A DNA stretch of 64,000 bases, from positions 47,441 to 111,440 of the forward strand of contig NZ_KB906975.1 of NCBI RefSeq assembly GCF_000381745.1, read 5' to 3'. A model generated the notes under the pieces. It did no database searches. It worked only from the letters and a program-made list of their open reading frames with translations, and was not told where the DNA came from. This stretch comes from Psychromonas ossibalaenae ATCC BAA-1528. Its GTDB lineage: Bacteria; Pseudomonadota; Gammaproteobacteria; Enterobacterales; Psychromonadaceae. Every line of letters begins with the position of its first letter. The stretch's first letter is position 1. Below, in pieces: positions 37,055-46,317 of this stretch. The translations under genes were made by a program, and so were the position numbers.

Positions 37055-38467
37055 GTGAACGGATCTGCAGGTACTACAAAAAATGCACCTATTATGATTT
37101 TAGGCTGTACCAGTGATGCCGGAAAATCTCTAGTGGTTACCGCAATCTGCCGTCTTCTGGCGAACCGAGGTATAAAAGTCGTCCCCTTTAAAGCACAGAA
37201 TATGAGTAATAATGCCGCCATTACGGCAGATGGTTTAGAGATCGGCCGTGCTCAATATCTGCAGGCTCTAGCCGCTAAACAAGTGCCCAGCGTTATGATG
37301 AATCCGGTGCTGTTAAAACCCAGTGCAGAAACTTTTAGCCAGGTCATTGTTAACGGCAGGGTAAATACAGAAATTGCTGGTTTACCCTGGATGGAACGCA
37401 GAAAACTGTTATGGCCGGAGGTTCAAAAATCATTAAAACAGCTTCAGCAAGACTATCAGCAGGTGGTCATTGAAGGGGCCGGCAGTCCTGCTGAAATTAA
37501 TTTACGCGCCGGTGATATTGTTAACATGTCGGTCGCACTTGAATGTCAGGCAGATGTTTATTTGGTCTCTGATATCGATCGAGGCGGATCTTTTGCTCAC
37601 CTTTTAGGCACCTGGGCTTGTCTGGCACCTGAAGAGCAGAAGCTGATAAAAGGTTTTGTGCTTAATAAATTTAGAGGGGACCCGGCATTACTGGGCAATG
37701 CGATGCAGTGGTTAGAGGAAAAAACCGGCATTCCTACGGTTGCAAACCTGCCCTATTATCGCCATCAGCTGCCCGAAGAGGACAGTTTCCGGCTAGGTGC
37801 TCAATGGATACGTGGGAAAATCAATATTGCGCTACTTTATTATCCCTATGCTTCAAATCTAGATGAGTTTGATCCTCTGATTTATCAGCAAGATATAAAT
37901 CTGGTACCCGTTCATCAGAATGTTGATTTAAACCTGTTTGATGCTTTAATTCTGCCGGGCAGTAAAAACAGCGGCGCAAGTTTATCCTTTCTGCAGGAAA
38001 CAGGGCTGGATAAACGAATCGCTGACTTTAAACAAAGCGGTAAATTAATATTGGGTATTTGCGGTGGTCTGCAGATACTCGGCAGGCAGATAACAGATCC
38101 ATTAAATATCGAAGACGGTGATAAAATCGGACTCGGCTTAATTGATCTGCAGACGCAAATTTGCGAGGCTAAATCGACTAAGCAAACCTCGGTTAACTGG
38201 CTCGGTGAACGAATTAAAGGTTATGAAATACACCACGGGAAAACAACGGCGACAGCTGAAGCTCTACCTTTTATTGCAGAAAATTTAGGCTGGCGGCAGG
38301 GTAATGTATATACAACTTATCTGCATGGCGTTTTTGAAAACAAGGTGTTTTATAACTGGTTTATGAAACAGCTGGGCGGTTTGGAAAATGGTTTTGAATG
38401 GTCTGCTCACCTTGACTGCGAGTTAGATAAATTGGCGGACATGTTTGCTCAGCACGGCTGGTTGTAA
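37055..38467 (+). CDS. cobQ: Cobyric acid synthase CobQ
   Basis: A 470-aa two-domain enzyme that amidates four side chains of adenosyl-cobyrinic a,c-diamide. The N-terminal P-loop-like ATPase has GCTSDAGKSLVVTAICRLL and PFKAQNMSNNA; the C-terminal class I glutaminase has the nucleophile Cys in LGICGGLQILG and EIHHGKT with the catalytic histidine region. It starts at a GTG after GAGAG. No other cobalamin gene is nearby, which is unusual; such lone copies occur where the cob genes are scattered. Confidence 0.93.
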   Translation: MNGSAGTTKNAPIMILGCTSDAGKSLVVTAICRLLANRGIKVVPFKAQNMSNNAAITADGLEIGRAQYLQALAAKQVPSVMMNPVLLKPSAETFSQVIVNGRVNTEIAGLPWMERRKLLWPEVQKSLKQLQQDYQQVVIEGAGSPAEINLRAGDIVNMSVALECQADVYLVSDIDRGGSFAHLLGTWACLAPEEQKLIKGFVLNKFRGDPALLGNAMQWLEEKTGIPTVANLPYYRHQLPEEDSFRLGAQWIRGKINIALLYYPYASNLDEFDPLIYQQDINLVPVHQNVDLNLFDALILPGSKNSGASLSFLQETGLDKRIADFKQSGKLILGICGGLQILGRQITDPLNIEDGDKIGLGLIDLQTQICEAKSTKQTSVNWLGERIKGYEIHHGKTTATAEALPFIAENLGWRQGNVYTTYLHGVFENKVFYNWFMKQLGGLENGFEWSAHLDCELDKLADMFAQHGWL

Positions 38468-38490
38468 TCTTATTAAATAGGAGACAGATT

Positions 38491-39459
38491 ATTTTTATTC
38501 TAAATTTTCGTCTTTTATGGATTGTCCTGTTTATCTCGCCGTTAACCAATGCGGATAATTTAGGCAGGAAATCAATTGAGGAAGCGTTAGCTATCAGCAC
38601 GGTTGTGTCTGATAGTGATGCACTCACTTTTGGTATCGCTAATTTTGACCTGCAGTATATATTTGATCCCGATGATCCCAACTGGGGAGATGAAGAAACG
38701 CTGGAGCTGAAAAAAAGCCTGGATATTTTTGTAATACCTTATACCTGGCAGCTTGAGGATTTAGATCCTGCCTGGTCACATAAAATTGCAGTACGCGCAT
38801 TTTATATAGAAGTTCACCGTGAGAATCAGGTTCTTCACGGCCTCACTAATGCTGAAAAAGAACGCGTAGTCGGTGCTTATGGACATTACCAGCAGCACTA
38901 TGATTTCTCAAAAAGCTGGTATGGTGAAGCCGGATTAGGTATGCATTTAATGCATTATGAAAACCAGTTTGATTACGATAGTAATTTTCCTCCTGAACTG
39001 CGTGAGCTGTTAGACGGCAATGTATTTAATACGACAGCTGTTGCGTTAATATCAGAGCCGTTTATTAATTTCGGTTATACAAAGAAGCAGTCATGGGGGC
39101 AATGGCTTGCTCATAATAGTAATCACTATGTTTACGGTCGGGCTGTCGGTGGTAAAGCAGAAAATCTTAGCGAAATTAGACCTAAGGGCTGGCGGATAAT
39201 TAACGGCGTTGAGTTTAAGTTTGATGTTCCAAAGTTATGGGGTGTTTCTGATTTTGTTGCTGTAGATTTCAAACGGATCGATGTGAGCGGAGATATGTCG
39301 CGTCTTTCAGATGACGGTTATTATTATGAGACGACTGTCGGCTGGGTTATTGATACTAATAATAAGATCCCGCTCTTAGATAATATTGGAATTGGTTTTA
39401 CGATTAATTACGGCAGTTCACTGAGTGGTGGTACCCTCAGCTTATATTATAATGAATAG
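38491..39459 (+). CDS. Outer-membrane beta-barrel protein with probable ATT start
   Basis: The downstream part (from ATG 38605) is a beta-rich protein of 284 residues ending in TLSLYYNE, resembling the 'solitary outer membrane autotransporter-like beta-barrel' family. The reading frame stays open for 39 more codons upstream and encodes a convincing signal peptide (FRLLWIVLFISPLTNA). There is no ATG, GTG or TTG there. Instead, AGGAG lies seven bases before an ATT at 38491 (another ATT is at 38488). Without this start the protein would lack an export signal, so initiation at ATT is the best reading, giving about 322 aa. A point change or sequencing error of an ATG would give the same picture. 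It follows cobQ by 23 bases. Confidence 0.7.
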   Translation: MFILNFRLLWIVLFISPLTNADNLGRKSIEEALAISTVVSDSDALTFGIANFDLQYIFDPDDPNWGDEETLELKKSLDIFVIPYTWQLEDLDPAWSHKIAVRAFYIEVHRENQVLHGLTNAEKERVVGAYGHYQQHYDFSKSWYGEAGLGMHLMHYENQFDYDSNFPPELRELLDGNVFNTTAVALISEPFINFGYTKKQSWGQWLAHNSNHYVYGRAVGGKAENLSEIRPKGWRIINGVEFKFDVPKLWGVSDFVAVDFKRIDVSGDMSRLSDDGYYYETTVGWVIDTNNKIPLLDNIGIGFTINYGSSLSGGTLSLYYNE

Positions 39460-39513
39460 TGAAATAAACTTTTTATAAGCAGGGGAAGGGGCTCCCCCTG
39501 CGGTCATTTTTAG

Positions 39514-40167
39514 TTAAGGGTTTAGGCGTGTTATTTTCCAGTTTCCATCTGTCGGCTGATAAACAAATCTATCATGCAGACGGTCTGCTTTACCCTGCCA
39601 GAATTCAATGTTTTCCGGGATGATACGGTAACCGCCCCAGAATTCAGGTAAGGGAACCTCTTTACCGGCAAACTTTTCTTCAAAGTACTTTACCCGTTGT
39701 ACTAATGTTTCACGATCACCAAGCTCCTGGCTTTGATGAGATGCCCAGGCACCGATACGACTGCCTCGTCCGCGGCTTTGGAAATAGGCATTGGATTCTT
39801 CTGTGCTGATCCGTTCAATTCGTCCTTCAATACGAACCTGACGCTGGAGCATATTCCAGTGAAACAGAAGAGCAGCATAGGGGTTTACTTCCAGCTCTAT
39901 CGCTTTGCGGCTGCCGTAATTGGTAAAAAAGACAAAACCTTTGTGGTCCACTTCTTTTAACAGCACCATACGAGAGGAAGGGCGTCCTTCTGGAGTACAG
40001 GTAGAAACTGACATTGATTCAGGTAAAATTATGCCGCTGTTTTCTGCCTCGGTTAACCAGTGATTAAAAAACTCAATAGGATCATTAGTTGTTTTTAATG
40101 CTTTATTTTCGATAAGTAAGCCTTGGCCGAGAGTAAAAGCACAACGAATTTTACTGATAAATGACAT
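39514..40167 (-). CDS. pdxH: Pyridoxamine 5'-phosphate oxidase
   Basis: A 217-aa FMN enzyme that makes pyridoxal 5'-phosphate. RPSSRMVLLKEVDHKGFVFF, NYGSRKAIELEVNP, FHWNMLQRQVRIEG, SRIGAWASHQSQ and the C-terminal signature EFWQGKADRLHDRFVY match PdxH. Length is the usual. It is divergent from epmC. Confidence 0.95.
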   Translation of the reverse strand: MSFISKIRCAFTLGQGLLIENKALKTTNDPIEFFNHWLTEAENSGIILPESMSVSTCTPEGRPSSRMVLLKEVDHKGFVFFTNYGSRKAIELEVNPYAALLFHWNMLQRQVRIEGRIERISTEESNAYFQSRGRGSRIGAWASHQSQELGDRETLVQRVKYFEEKFAGKEVPLPEFWGGYRIIPENIEFWQGKADRLHDRFVYQPTDGNWKITRLNP

Positions 40168-40263
40168 GTTAATCTTCTTATTTTAATTAGTATGTTATGG
40201 CGGGCAGTGTATAATTTGTGGCTATTTTTGTCGAACAATTCAGACTATAGATTGAGATTTACT

Positions 40264-40812
40264 GTGCCTTGTACCTTTAAACACCAAGATTTAATTAATA
40301 TTTTTAACCAGACCTTTTTAACTGAGTATAAAACAGAGCTGCTGGCTGGTGATGATGAGCCTGTTTACCTGCCGGCAGATGCGGACAATATACTGCACCG
40401 TATTATTTTTGCGCATGGATTTTATGCCAGTGCGCTGCATGAGACTGCCCACTGGTTAGTTGCCGGAGAGCAGCGTCGTTTACTGGTTGATTATGGTTAC
40501 TGGTATGAACCGGACGGGCGAAGTGCAGAGCTGCAGGCTGAATTTGAAAAGGTCGAAATCATGCCGCAGGCGATTGAATGGATCATTGCTGTCAGCTGTG
40601 GTTTTAAGTTTGATGTTAGTGCAGATAACCTCAGTGGTATCGAGATTGACCGTTTAGGTTTTAAACATAAGGTTCATGACAAGGTTATGCAGTTTTTACA
40701 GGATGGTATTTCTGAACGTACCTCTTTGCTGGCTGCAGCCTGCCGCGATTTTTATCAGGTGCCAGAATTAACTGTCGAAATGTTTGATTATCAGGGGATG
40801 TATAACCGTTAA
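40264..40812 (+). CDS. epmC: Elongation factor P hydroxylase EpmC (YfcM)
   Basis: A 182-aa protein, the same length as E. coli YfcM when started at GTG 40264. The core HGFYASALHETAHWLVAG contains the His and Glu metal ligands, and VDYGYWYEPDGRS follows. EpmC hydroxylates the beta-lysylated lysine of EF-P in the last step of its modification. The 24 codons upstream to an ATG at 40192 are open but do not resemble the family, so I prefer the GTG. The EF-P, EpmA and EpmB genes are not in this window. Confidence 0.9.
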   Translation: MPCTFKHQDLINIFNQTFLTEYKTELLAGDDEPVYLPADADNILHRIIFAHGFYASALHETAHWLVAGEQRRLLVDYGYWYEPDGRSAELQAEFEKVEIMPQAIEWIIAVSCGFKFDVSADNLSGIEIDRLGFKHKVHDKVMQFLQDGISERTSLLAAACRDFYQVPELTVEMFDYQGMYNR

Positions 40813-40863
40813 GAACGATTGTGAACCCTTATTAAAAATTACACTTAAAGAGAATAATAAATA

Positions 40864-41274
40864 ATGAGTAAAGTTTTTCACCATCCGGTACAGATTTACT
40901 ACGAAGATACAGACCATTCCGGGGTTGTTTATCACCCTAATTTTTTAAAGTATTTCGAACGTGCGCGTGAACATGTTATCAACAGTAATGCTCTGGATAA
41001 ATTATGGCGCGAACAGGGGCTGGGTTTTGCCGTTTATAAAGCCAATATGATTTTTCAGGACGGGGTTGAATTTGCTGAAGTTTGTGATATCCGCACCACC
41101 TACAAACTTGACGGCAAATATAAAACCTTGTGGCGTCAGGAGGTTTGGCGTCCGGGGGCAGCTAGAGCTGCTGTGATTGGTGAAATAGAGATGGTCTGTT
41201 TAGACAAGGATAAACGACTGCAGCCGGTGCCTGAAGTTATTCTTGATTCACTGCAGATAAATGAACAGGAATAA
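40864..41274 (+). CDS. Hotdog-fold acyl-CoA thioesterase (4HBT/YbgC-like)
   Basis: A 136-aa protein with the 4-hydroxybenzoyl-CoA thioesterase motif YYEDTDHSGVVYHPNFLKYF, in which the Asp of DTDHSG is catalytic. It is not next to tol-pal genes, so I do not call it ybgC. It begins 51 bases after epmC and may share its transcript. The exact acyl-CoA substrate is unknown. Confidence 0.87.
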   Translation: MSKVFHHPVQIYYEDTDHSGVVYHPNFLKYFERAREHVINSNALDKLWREQGLGFAVYKANMIFQDGVEFAEVCDIRTTYKLDGKYKTLWRQEVWRPGAARAAVIGEIEMVCLDKDKRLQPVPEVILDSLQINEQE

Positions 41275-41564
41275 GCGAATAACTGCTGTATTGTGAGATC
41301 TGCTGCCAATATTGAGAGTAAAACAATGACATTCGCACAAAATATATTAAAATACGGCGATTTTAAAAATCAAACCACTTAGAAATACAATTAGCGCAGA
41401 ACATTGATGTACGGCACTAGTACCCGTATTTCCAAGTAGCTTGGTTACAACAATGCACTTTATTCGGTAAAGAGTAATTTGTGTTGTTATTAAAACGAAG
41501 TACTGCCTCATGTTTATTATAACTAAGGGGATTACTGCTTACTAAAAAACTAATCGGAGATTCA

Positions 41565-43124
41565 ATGAGTAATGAAACGATCAGACGAGCGCCGCAGGCG
41601 TCATCCAAGGGAATGGATCGTTTTTTAAATTTTATAGAAAGAACAGGCAATAAAGTACCGGATCCTGCTTTATTATTTTTTTGGGGATTGTTATTAATCT
41701 GGGGGTTATCTGCTGTATTTGCGCAGTTTTCATTCGGCTTATTTCACCCAGTTACTGGAGAAGCAGTCGAAGTTAATAACCAGCTTACCGGCGCGTCCTT
41801 AGCATCATTTTTAGCTAACATGGTTAAAACATTTACCGGATTTGCTCCTTTAGGTATTGTACTGGTTGCTATGTTAGGGGTTGGTGTTGCTGATTCGTCT
41901 GGATTCATCAATACTGCATTGAAGAAAATGCTTAGCTTTACACCTGCTAAGTTATTAACCCCTATGTTAATACTGGTTGCTATTGTATCTCACACAGCAG
42001 CCGATGCCGGTTACGTTTTAGTTATTCCTCTAGGCGGCATTATTTTCCATGCTGCAGGACGTAATCCGCTAGTGGGTATTGCGGCCGCTTTTGCCGGGGT
42101 TTCTGGTGGTTTTTCTGCTAACTTTATCCCTTCCGGCATCGATCCTTTACTTGCCGGTTTCACTCAGTCTGCCGCTCAAGTTTTAGATGCTAACTACACT
42201 GTTAATCCATTATCAAATATTTTCTTTACCGGTCTATCTTCGATCTTAATTGTTGGTGTGGGCTGGTGGGTAACTGAAAAGATTATTGAACCGCGCCTTT
42301 CTAAAGTAGAAATTGATGAAGATGCTGAAACAGCACCGAATTTAGGCTCTATCAGTGATCTTGAGAATAAAGCCTTTAATCGTGCCGGTTTAGCTATGCT
42401 GCTGGGTATTCTTACATTAATTGTTTTAGTCTACCCTGATGACTCGCCGCTGCGTTCACCAACCGGTGATATGACAGCCTTTGATGCACCGTTGATGCAG
42501 TCCATTGTGCCGTTGATTTTTATCTTGTTTATCATCCCGGGCGTAGTATACGGAAGAGTATCCGGACGTTTTAAAACTCACGATTCGGTCATTAAATCAA
42601 TGTCTGAAACGATGGGAACGATGGGCAGTTATATTGTCATGTCTTTCTTCTGTGCGCAGTTTTTAATGGCATTCGGGCAGTCAAATTTAGGTGTTATTTT
42701 AGCTTTGTATGGTGCTGAATTTTTACAGTATTTAGATATGCCGGGAGAGATGACCATTGTTGGTTTGATTCTGCTAACTGCATTTGTCAATTTACTGGTG
42801 GGTTCTGCTTCTGCTAAATGGGCATTAATCGGACCAATTTTAGTACCTATGTTAATGGCGGTGAGTATCTCTCCAGAGCTTTCACAAGCAGCTTACCGTG
42901 TTGGTGATTCTGTTTCAAATATAGTATCTCCATTGATGGTATTCTTCCCGTTAGTCGTTGTGTACTGTCAGCGTTATGTTAAAAGCACGGGCATTGGTAC
43001 ACTGGCTTCGATGATGATGCCGTACTCAATTGCTATGTTAATTGCATGGACACTCTTCCTGCTGGCATACTGGGCATTAGGTATTCCGCTAGGTATACAG
43101 GCGCCTTATATTTACCCTTCTTAA
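41565..43124 (+). CDS. AbgT-family transporter
   Basis: A 519-aa membrane protein with about 11-13 helices. ERTGNKVPDPALLFFWG at the start, DSSGFINTALKK, SHTAADAGYVLVIPLGG and NLLVGSASAKWALIGPILVPM are hallmarks of the AbgT family. E. coli AbgT takes up p-aminobenzoyl-glutamate; other members export sulfonamides. No abgA/abgB peptidase genes are adjacent, so direction and substrate are open. CGGAG precedes the ATG. The 290 bases upstream contain no gene. Confidence 0.9.
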   Translation: MSNETIRRAPQASSKGMDRFLNFIERTGNKVPDPALLFFWGLLLIWGLSAVFAQFSFGLFHPVTGEAVEVNNQLTGASLASFLANMVKTFTGFAPLGIVLVAMLGVGVADSSGFINTALKKMLSFTPAKLLTPMLILVAIVSHTAADAGYVLVIPLGGIIFHAAGRNPLVGIAAAFAGVSGGFSANFIPSGIDPLLAGFTQSAAQVLDANYTVNPLSNIFFTGLSSILIVGVGWWVTEKIIEPRLSKVEIDEDAETAPNLGSISDLENKAFNRAGLAMLLGILTLIVLVYPDDSPLRSPTGDMTAFDAPLMQSIVPLIFILFIIPGVVYGRVSGRFKTHDSVIKSMSETMGTMGSYIVMSFFCAQFLMAFGQSNLGVILALYGAEFLQYLDMPGEMTIVGLILLTAFVNLLVGSASAKWALIGPILVPMLMAVSISPELSQAAYRVGDSVSNIVSPLMVFFPLVVVYCQRYVKSTGIGTLASMMMPYSIAMLIAWTLFLLAYWALGIPLGIQAPYIYPS

Positions 43125-43139
43125 CCTCTACTTAGCATC

Positions 43140-43172
43140 AAGGTCTTATCAGTTTGATAAGACCTTTTTTTT
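43140..43172 (+). terminator. Rho-independent terminator of the AbgT gene
   Basis: AAGGTCTTATC pairs with GATAAGACCTT around AGTTT, followed by a T-run. Confidence 0.93.
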
Positions 43173-43358
43173 GCCTCTTTTTTTCGTATTTACAATTCTT
43201 CTTGTATTTCAATCAGATATTTATTAATTCAATGCTTATTGAATCCATAGAGCCATTGATGTCTTTCCTTTGACTTTAATGTGCTTTCAATGTGATTTAT
43301 AGAGTGTGTTTGGGGTATCTTGTTGTTATGTAAGGGCTAATTTTCTCATCGCGCACGT

Positions 43359-43380
43359 AAGTGTGATTTTGATCACCTTT
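43359..43380 (+). promoter_or_regulatory. CRP-like binding site upstream of a chemoreceptor
   Basis: TGTGATTTTGATCACC, flanked by AAG and TTT, matches the CRP consensus (TGTGA-N6-TCACA) in nine of ten key positions. It lies about 80-100 bases before the receptor gene, a usual distance for class I/II activation. It implies control of the receptor by cAMP. Confidence 0.6.
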
Positions 43381-43461
43381 GTGGTTTGTCAATAAATATC
43401 ATAGGTACTAAATTACATTTAGGAGTCGTTAATTTTTATAAATTGCAGGGGTTAATGTCAT

Positions 43462-45096
43462 ATGGATATGCTGAATCGATTTTCTATTAGTTCAAGGTTA
43501 GCTTTAATTGCCGTAATTACTCTGCTGGGGGTGTTATTCGTTGCCGGAGAGTCATTATTACAAATAAATGAAGGTTTATTAGTGGCTAAATCAAAACAGA
43601 CCCAGAACATGGTAGATGCTGCGCATGGAGTTGTAAGCGGCTATTATGAACAGTTTAAAAGTGGTGAGTTAGAAGAACAAGATGCGCAGACTTTAGCTTT
43701 AAATGCAGTTAAAACCATGCGTTATGATAACGGCAACTATTTTTGGGTTAATGACTATTCACCAACTATTATTATGCACCCGGTTAAGCCGCAGCTTGCC
43801 GGTAAAGATTTATCGGGTGTTAAAGACAGTAATGGAAAACATTTATATCTGGAATTTGTGAGGGTGGCTAAAGAGAGCGGCGCTGGCCATGTTGATTATT
43901 TATGGGAAAAACCAGGATCCAGTGACCCCTTAGAAAAAGTATCCTATGTTAAAGCTTTTAAACCATGGGGGTGGATTATCGGTACCGGCATATATGTCGA
44001 TGATGTCAGAGCCTCTACCTGGCAGCTTGCTGCAGATTTAGCTGTTTATGTTGTAGTCATTATTGTGTTTTTACTTGCAGGTTTATTTTTTATTGCCAAA
44101 AGTATTGTTATACCGATTCGTTCTACAACTTCGGCACTGCAGGATTTATCAAAAGGAGAAGGGGATTTAACGGTACGTCTTCCAGTTAACGGAGAAGATG
44201 AAGTTGCTAAACTTTCTTCCTCATTTAATGAGTTTGTAGAAAAAATCCACAACATTATCGTTTCAGTACAAAAATCCTCTGCAGAGGTGGAAGTATCCGC
44301 ATCTGAACTTTTGTCTAAATCAATGGAATCTGTTGCAAGTACCGAGCAGCAGAATGCTGAAACTGCGCAGATAGCCACCGCTTCGAATGAGATGGTGAGT
44401 ACGATTAATGAGATAGCGCATAGTGCTTCAACGGCCGCCGGACTGGCACAGGGAGCAAATAGTGAGGCGCTTGAAGGTAAGAAGGTGGTGACCGAGTCTG
44501 CTAACTCTGTGGAAAATCTATCAACTGAAATTCAGTCTGCAAGTGCTGTGATTATAGAGCTGGACTCTGAATGTAGCTCTATTGATTCGGTATTGTCGGT
44601 TATTAAGGGGATTGCAGAGCAGACTAATTTACTGGCATTAAATGCAGCCATTGAAGCTGCTCGTGCCGGCGAGCAGGGAAGAGGATTTGCGGTCGTTGCA
44701 GATGAGGTTAGAACCCTGGCGGGGCGCACTCAGGGGGCAACTCTGGAGATAAATGGAATTATCGAGCAGTTACAAAGTAAAGCGCAGGAGGCGGTAAGTG
44801 CGATTGAAACGAGTAGTTCTATTGCAGTTATTGCGGTAGAACAGGCTGCAAAAGCCAGTGATTCCCTTGACTCTATCGCTGGCTCCGTTAATTCCATTTC
44901 TGACGCTAATGATCATATTGCCACGGCTGCGGAAGAGCAGTCTGCAGTGACCAGAGAAATCGATGAAAGGGTGGTTGTTATTGCAGATTTAGCAAATGCC
45001 ACTAATGAAATCGCCTCCGATATTAACAGCAGCAGTGATACGCTGAAAAAATTAGGCCAGAATGTAAGTGAATTAATGGCAACTTTTAAAGTTTAA
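43462..45096 (+). CDS. Methyl-accepting chemotaxis protein, single-Cache sensor
   Basis: A 544-aa receptor. TM1 about 10-30, a periplasmic sCache_2-type domain (about 32-190, with [15 protein letters not shown] and [15 protein letters not shown]), TM2 about 193-213, HAMP, then the signalling helical bundle with the tip [32 protein letters not shown]. Domains of this type often bind small carboxylic acids. It stands alone with its own CRP-like site and terminator. Confidence 0.92.
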   Translation: MDMLNRFSISSRLALIAVITLLGVLFVAGESLLQINEGLLVAKSKQTQNMVDAAHGVVSGYYEQFKSGELEEQDAQTLALNAVKTMRYDNGNYFWVNDYSPTIIMHPVKPQLAGKDLSGVKDSNGKHLYLEFVRVAKESGAGHVDYLWEKPGSSDPLEKVSYVKAFKPWGWIIGTGIYVDDVRASTWQLAADLAVYVVVIIVFLLAGLFFIAKSIVIPIRSTTSALQDLSKGEGDLTVRLPVNGEDEVAKLSSSFNEFVEKIHNIIVSVQKSSAEVEVSASELLSKSMESVASTEQQNAETAQIATASNEMVSTINEIAHSASTAAGLAQGANSEALEGKKVVTESANSVENLSTEIQSASAVIIELDSECSSIDSVLSVIKGIAEQTNLLALNAAIEAARAGEQGRGFAVVADEVRTLAGRTQGATLEINGIIEQLQSKAQEAVSAIETSSSIAVIAVEQAAKASDSLDSIAGSVNSISDANDHIATAAEEQSAVTREIDERVVVIADLANATNEIASDINSSSDTLKKLGQNVSELMATFKV

Positions 45097-45105
45097 TGTT
45101 TGATA

Positions 45106-45142
45106 ATACGCTGGAAAGTTACTTCCAGCGTATTCTCTTTTT
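45106..45142 (+). terminator. Rho-independent terminator of the chemoreceptor gene
   Basis: An 11-bp perfect stem (ATACGCTGGAA/TTCCAGCGTAT) followed by CTCTTTTTT. Confidence 0.9.
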
Positions 45143-45307
45143 TCGTGGCAGGCCTCAATAAACCAATAACGATTTGCAGTTAAGATCCCAAAGTCAAAAT
45201 AAAAAAATCAGCATAACTTGCCAGATTTTAAAATATGTCTCATTTTATAGTTAGCTCTCGTTTGCTATTTTATTATATAAAGTCTGCAGCTTTATTTTGG
45301 AGGTAAT

Positions 45308-45598
45308 GTGTTAACAGCTCATGATGATAGACGTGAATTTCGCCGCATGGCAATTGAAACTAGTGTAAAGATATTAAAAGGAACTTTTGAGCTGCAGGGG
45401 GTTTGTAAAGATCTTAGCAGTACTGGTATGTCTATACAATTAACGGATCTCAGTTTAAGAGCTGGTGATGAAATTGAAGTACAGCTTGGCACTGATGATC
45501 TTCGTTTTCCTCCTTTAAATGCACAAGCCAAGGTGCTCAGGATCAACGAACAGGGTGATGTTTTTATTGCCGCTATTGAGTTTACTGTCATTAAGTAA
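45308..45598 (+). CDS. Small PilZ-domain protein (c-di-GMP binding)
   Basis: A 96-aa single-domain protein. The N-terminal DDRREFRR supplies the RxxxR motif and DLSSTGMSI supplies the (D/N)xSxxG motif; together these bind c-di-GMP. It starts at GTG after a strong GGAGG (six-base spacing). It follows a chemoreceptor gene but has a separate terminator-bounded unit. Its target is unknown. Confidence 0.88.
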   Translation: MLTAHDDRREFRRMAIETSVKILKGTFELQGVCKDLSSTGMSIQLTDLSLRAGDEIEVQLGTDDLRFPPLNAQAKVLRINEQGDVFIAAIEFTVIK

Positions 45599-45626
45599 TT
45601 GATTAGCTGCTCCTTTCCAGAATTAA

Positions 45627-45660
45627 TTAACGCAGAAAAAACTCTGTGTTAATTTATTTT
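45627..45660 (+). terminator. Terminator of the PilZ gene
   Basis: TTAACGCAGA pairs with TCTGTGTTAA (one G-T pair), followed by TTTATTTT. Confidence 0.75.
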
Positions 45661-46015
45661 ATGCCCGCTGATATCTTTGCTGCCGCTGCATATCTGTTAT
45701 CCATTTTTATCGCGAGGGGCTGTACATTCCAATAATCAGCAGTTTAATCTGACTGCTGTTATTCCGCTTTTCCTCGTTTATTTCTGCAGCGGATCAAATA
45801 ATATCCTAAACGTGGTTTTCAAATTGTTCAAGATATACCAGAAGATGTCCGCTGCGCATATCAAAAGATGCTTAGCTGGGGACTTACTGAGTACCTTATT
45901 GAACAATGAAACGGCACTGAATGAATATTATTTCAAAAAAATACAGGATTAAAGCTCCTCATAGACAAACATAGGCTAAAATCATAAAGGGACAGAAAGC
46001 TGACAGGAGGATATT
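45661..46015 (+). other. 355-bp region with a weak open frame, no gene called
   Basis: A TTG-started frame of 91 codons (45677-45952) is open, but it has no ribosome-binding site and its first half reads as random hydrophobic text. Its last 35 codons, from an ATG at 45847, look somewhat more protein-like (ending NEYYFKKIQD). The strong AGGAGG at 46006-46011 belongs to the next small gene. Confidence 0.4.
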
Positions 46016-46195
46016 ATGCTATTTCATAATAAAGCGGGTCAATCTATGAACCTTGCTGATAATTTAACAATCAAAGAGTTATTAGAGATGGGAGTTGAGC
46101 TTACCATTTCAGAAAAAGTTGATCCTATGCATGAATTATGGCTTGCTGATGAGTTAAAAGAAAAACCGGAAGTTGAAGCTAAACATGTCCACTAA
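46016..46195 (+). CDS. Small 59-aa acidic protein, unknown function
   Basis: The ATG at 46016 stands four bases after CAGGAGG, an excellent ribosome-binding site, and the ORF is followed within four bases by a strong terminator. Those two signals make this short gene believable. The protein is soluble, acidic and probably helical (LTIKELLEMGVELTISEK, then DELKEKPEVEAKHVH). An alternative start is the internal Met11. I do not recognise the family. Confidence 0.75.
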   Translation: MLFHNKAGQSMNLADNLTIKELLEMGVELTISEKVDPMHELWLADELKEKPEVEAKHVH

Positions 46196-46198
46196 AAG

Positions 46199-46231
46199 AA
46201 ATCCCTCAGTAGTTACTGGGGGATTTTTTTA
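46199..46231 (+). terminator. Rho-independent terminator of the 59-aa gene
   Basis: AATCCCTCAGTA pairs with TACTGGGGGATT with minor mismatch, followed by seven T. Confidence 0.88.
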
Positions 46232-46317
46232 TACTGTGTGCCCTCACTGAAAACATTGAATATTATTTGTTTAAAGATTACTCTGTTTATCTTGTCATTT
46301 TATTATGAAGGATTAAT

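Noticed and set aside
41327-41382. ATG frame of 18 codons upstream of the AbgT gene
   Set aside because: Too short and without supporting signals.
45677-45952. 91-codon TTG frame before the 59-aa gene
   Set aside because: No ribosome-binding site and a low-complexity first half; only the last 35 codons look like protein, which is not enough to call a gene.
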